Assembly (NCBI RefSeq): GCF_001421785.1
Contig: NZ_LMLB01000001.1
Location: 986,103 to 1,050,102 of the forward strand
Source of the DNA: Sphingomonas sp. Leaf33
Lineage (GTDB): Bacteria; Pseudomonadota; Alphaproteobacteria; Sphingomonadales; Sphingomonadaceae
Length of the DNA stretch: 64,000 nt
Direction: 5' to 3'
Part shown: piece by piece, positions 61,683-64,000 of the stretch
Layout of the letters: each line of letters begins with the position of its first letter
Numbering within the stretch: position 1 is the stretch's first letter
Program-made: the position numbers and the translations under genes
The notes under the pieces: model-generated
Seen by the model: only the letters and a program-made list of their open reading frames with translations
What the model was told of the DNA's origin: nothing
Database searches by the model: none

Positions 61683-61749
61683 CTGACCGAATGTCAGGTT
61701 ACCATGACTAAATGACAGCGAGTCACGACTATGTCAATAAGACCTGACA
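61683..61749. promoter_or_regulatory. cluster of TGTCA/TGACA half-sites, candidate operators
   Basis: CTGACCGAATGTCAG (61683-61697) has perfect 5-base arms, and TGTCA (61732-61736) with TGACA (61745-61749) form another inverted pair 8 bases apart. Further TGAC/TGACA half-sites lie between (ATGACTAAATGACA). The stretch is AT-richer than its surroundings. It sits between the divergent XRE and glyQ genes, where an autoregulated HTH protein would bind. Confidence 0.5.
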
Positions 61750-61833
61750 AAATGTTGTGCGTCCCTGTCGTGAACCCTGCGGGTCCGGCAGGCTTGCTTG
61801 ACCCTCCGCGCCTCGTGCGGCAGTGCGGCAAAC

Positions 61834-62706
61834 GTGACCGATACAGCGCCTCTCTCCTTCCAGCGCATGATCCTGACGCTCCATGACTATTGGGCGGCGC
61901 GGGGTTGCGTGATCCTGCAACCCTATGACATGCGGATGGGCGCGGGCACGTTCCACCCGGCGACGACGCTAAAGTCGCTGGGGCCGGACCCGTGGAAGGC
62001 GGCCTATGTCCAGCCGTGCCGCCGGCCGACGGACGGCCGCTACGGCGAGAACCCCAATCGCCTCCAGCATTACTACCAGTATCAGGTCATCCTGAAGCCT
62101 AGCCCGCCCGACCTGCAGGAGCTGTATCTCGGCAGCCTGGCGGCGATCGGCGTCGATATGGCCAAACACGACATCCGCTTCGTCGAGGACGATTGGGAAT
62201 CGCCGACGCTGGGCGCCTGGGGTCTCGGCTGGGAAGTCTGGTGCGACGGGATGGAAGTCACCCAGTTCACCTATTTCCAGCAGATGGGCGGCTTCGACTG
62301 CCTGCCGGTGTCGGGCGAGCTGACCTACGGCCTCGAACGTCTCGCGATGTACATCCAGGACAAGGACAACGTGTACGACCTGGCGTTCAACGACGAAGGC
62401 GTGACGTACGGCGACGTGTTCCTGGAGAACGAGCGCCAGATGTCGACCTGGAACTTCGAGGTCGCGGAGACCGACGCGCTGTTCGACCTGTTCCGGAAAG
62501 CCGCGGCGGAGTGCGAGAATGCGCTTGGGCGGGGCCTGCCGATCCCGGCGTACGAACAGGCGATCGAGGCGAGCCACATCTTCAACCTGCTGAACGCCCG
62601 CGGCGTGATCTCGGTCGCGGAACGCCAGGCGTACATCGGCCGCGTGCGCGATCTGGCCAAGGGCTCCTGCGCGGCGTGGATGGCGAAGAACGGGTGGACG
62701 GCGTGA
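61834..62706 (+). CDS. glyQ: glycyl-tRNA synthetase alpha subunit
   Basis: The catalytic subunit of the alpha2beta2 GlyRS. The 290-aa protein has [54 protein letters not shown] and [19 protein letters not shown], the complete class II core. The start is GTG 61834. glyS follows after 94 bases, of which 80 are a palindromic repeat. Confidence 0.97.
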   Translation: MTDTAPLSFQRMILTLHDYWAARGCVILQPYDMRMGAGTFHPATTLKSLGPDPWKAAYVQPCRRPTDGRYGENPNRLQHYYQYQVILKPSPPDLQELYLGSLAAIGVDMAKHDIRFVEDDWESPTLGAWGLGWEVWCDGMEVTQFTYFQQMGGFDCLPVSGELTYGLERLAMYIQDKDNVYDLAFNDEGVTYGDVFLENERQMSTWNFEVAETDALFDLFRKAAAECENALGRGLPIPAYEQAIEASHIFNLLNARGVISVAERQAYIGRVRDLAKGSCAAWMAKNGWTA

Positions 62707-62717
62707 CGCGCGCACAT

Positions 62718-62797
62718 CGTGCTCCCGCGCAGGCGGGAGCCCAGAGTTTCAACGGACATCGCGTGCGGCCTTGGGCTCCCGCCTGCGCGGGAGCACG
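62718..62797. repeat. perfect 26-bp inverted repeat between glyQ and glyS
   Basis: Arms 62718-62743 and 62772-62797 are exact reverse complements (core GTGCTCCCGCGCAGGCGG). Its right edge is GCGGGAGCACG, three bases before the glyS ATG, so GGGAG of the repeat is the only ribosome-binding site in reach. The same arm lies in front of the MacB permease gene. Confidence 0.93.
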
Positions 62798-62800
62798 AGC

Positions 62801-64000
62801 ATGACCCACTTTCTCCTCGAACTCCGCTCGGAGGAAATCCCGGCGCGTATGCAGGGCAAGGCGCGTGAGGATCTGGCGAAGCTGTTCGCCGGCGAACTGG
62901 CGAAGGCCGGGCTGTCCGCGGGTGACGTCGTCACTTATGCCACCCCGCGCCGCCTGGCGCTGATCGCGCGCGACCTGCCCGAGGCGACGCAGGCTGTCAG
63001 CGAGGAGCTGAAGGGTCCGCGCACCTCGGCCCCGCCGCAGGCGCTGGAGGGGTTCCTGCGCAAGACCGGGCTCACCCGAGACCAGCTGGTCGATCGCGAC
63101 GGCGTGTATTTCGCGGTGGTCGATAAACCCGGCCGCGCGACGGCGGACGTACTGGCCCAGGCGATCCCGGCGATCATCCGCGCCTTCCCCTGGCCCAAGT
63201 CGATGCGCTGGGGCGCGGCGTCGGCCTCGACCGAGAGCCTGCGCTGGGTCCGCCCGCTCCAGGGCATCGTCGCGCTGTTCGGTGACGCCGTCATCGACTG
63301 CGAGATCGCCGGTATCAAGAGCGGGACGACGACGGTCGGCCATCGCTTCCACCACCCGGACGCGATCACGCTGCGTTCGGCGGCCGATTATGTCGAACGC
63401 CTGCGCGACGCCCATGTCATCGTCGATCAGGACGAACGCGCCGGCATCATCGCGATGGGCGCGACGATGCTGACCGCCAAGGCGGGGCTCACGCTGATCC
63501 GCGACGAAGGGCTTCTGGAGGAAAACGCAGGCCTCACCGAATGGCCGGTGCCGCTGCTCGGCCGGTTCGACCCCGAATTCCTGAGCGTGCCGCCGGAAGT
63601 CATCCAGCTGACCGCGCGGGTGAACCAGAAATATTTCGTGTGTCAGGACAGCGAGGGGAAGCTGGCCAACGCCTTCGTCTGCGTCGCCAACATCGACGCG
63701 ACCGATGGCGGTGACAAGATCGTCGAGGGCAACCGCAAGGTGCTGGCGGCGCGCCTGAGCGATGCGCGCTTCTTCTACGAGACGGACCTCAGGACGAAAC
63801 TCGAGGACCTGACGCCGAAGCTCGAAAAGATCGTCTTCCACGAGAAGCTGGGGACGGTCGCCGACAAGGTCGACCGCGTCGCGAAACTCGCGCGCTGGCT
63901 GACGGAAGAGGAGATCGTAAAATCCTCCCCGCAAGGCGGGGAGGGGGACCATGCGCAGCATGGTGGAGGGGGGGCGCCGCAAGCGACTCCCTCGCGGCCC
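62801..64000 (+). CDS. glyS: glycyl-tRNA synthetase beta subunit (partial, runs off the window)
   Basis: MTHFLLELRSEEIPARMQGK opens the HD-like/tRNA-binding beta subunit; TPRRLALIARDLP, FPWPKSMRWG, LRWVRPLQGIVALF, VTEWPVP-type LTEWPVPLLG and ARLSDARFFYETD are all present. The 400 codons seen have no stop and continue past base 64000. From residue about 374 (SSPQGGEGDHAQHGGGGAPQ) the frame runs through a palindromic repeat, inserted in frame. The gene otherwise looks intact. Confidence 0.95.
   Translation, partial: MTHFLLELRSEEIPARMQGKAREDLAKLFAGELAKAGLSAGDVVTYATPRRLALIARDLPEATQAVSEELKGPRTSAPPQALEGFLRKTGLTRDQLVDRDGVYFAVVDKPGRATADVLAQAIPAIIRAFPWPKSMRWGAASASTESLRWVRPLQGIVALFGDAVIDCEIAGIKSGTTTVGHRFHHPDAITLRSAADYVERLRDAHVIVDQDERAGIIAMGATMLTAKAGLTLIRDEGLLEENAGLTEWPVPLLGRFDPEFLSVPPEVIQLTARVNQKYFVCQDSEGKLANAFVCVANIDATDGGDKIVEGNRKVLAARLSDARFFYETDLRTKLEDLTPKLEKIVFHEKLGTVADKVDRVAKLARWLTEEEIVKSSPQGGEGDHAQHGGGGAPQATPSRP
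63919..64000 (+). repeat. palindromic element inside glyS (AAATCCTCCCC family), truncated by the window end
   Basis: It begins AAATCCTCCCCGC and forms two hairpins: CCTCCCCGC/GCGGGGAGG with a short loop (63924-63944) and ACCATGC-GCA-GCATGGT (63948-63964), then GGAGGGGGGGC. The family is the one at 29361-29485. It adds at least 27 codons without a stop, in the manner of Rickettsia palindromic elements. Confidence 0.85.

Noticed and set aside
62582..63982. 466-codon minus-strand frame opposite glyS
   Set aside because: glyS on the plus strand has all family motifs; the opposite frame is Arg/Asp-rich and starts and ends in repeat sequence.

Overview
The window is high-GC, gene-dense alphaproteobacterial chromosome. 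The best guess is a Sphingomonas-like member of the Sphingomonadales. This rests on gene content rather than any marker comparison: a DUF1013/TrcR-type regulator, DUF1192 next to clpA, DUF2459, a NodT-type lipoprotein, SleB-type hydrolases, a TonB receptor, L25 with an acidic tail, and many short palindromic repeats of the types typical of this group. Most genes are core or metabolic. I see no prophage, transposase, integrase or CRISPR array.

Layout. 0.4-4.4 kb: a minus-strand chain of M28 peptidase, TrmH-family methyltransferase, and ABC ATPase plus permease, all joined by 4-nt start/stop overlaps; then tRNA-Tyr. 4.7-10.9 kb: small hypotheticals, a mini-HNH protein, phenylalanine hydroxylase, DUF2459 plus an alpha/beta hydrolase, a glycerophosphodiesterase, and an XdhC/MobA-like pair. 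11-16 kb: a MacA / split MacB / NodT tripartite efflux operon with palindromic repeats inserted between its genes. 16-28 kb: acetyl-CoA synthetase, a ParE/ParD module, MipA, NnrU, a POT peptide transporter, a nitroreductase, a GntR regulator, a membrane-bound winged-helix protein, a DUF885 peptidase and a SleB hydrolase.

28-38.4 kb: a long minus-strand run xseB-ispA-coaD-PPIase-queA, then a metal cassette (DUF2946, PepSY membrane protein, TonB receptor, EF-hand protein, CDF exporter), then tgt. The metal cassette lies between the queuosine genes queA and tgt, which are adjacent in many bacteria. 38.5-50.9 kb: an aldehyde dehydrogenase, a second ParD/ParE module, an acyl-CoA ligase, a membrane GGDEF protein, clpA, a quinone oxidoreductase, an LpxH-like phosphoesterase with a glycosyltransferase, and TrcR. 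51-57.7 kb: dienelactone hydrolase and GST; UDP-glucose dehydrogenase; a pectate lyase / secreted cupin / small protein / FadR-type GntR group. 57.7-64 kb: a 2OG-Fe(II) oxygenase coupled to pth, then rplY, a TraB/GumN protein, an XRE regulator with a membrane partner, and glyQ-glyS (glyS runs off the window).

The most striking theme is the palindromic repeats. Beyond intergenic copies, one element lies in frame inside glyS. One supplies the C-terminus and stop codon of the alpha/beta hydrolase at 7.8 kb. Others sit immediately before the start codons of glyS, queA, the MacB permease and the MacB ATPase, and carry or abut their ribosome-binding sites. They look like mobile elements that have reshaped gene boundaries and may fold at translation starts.
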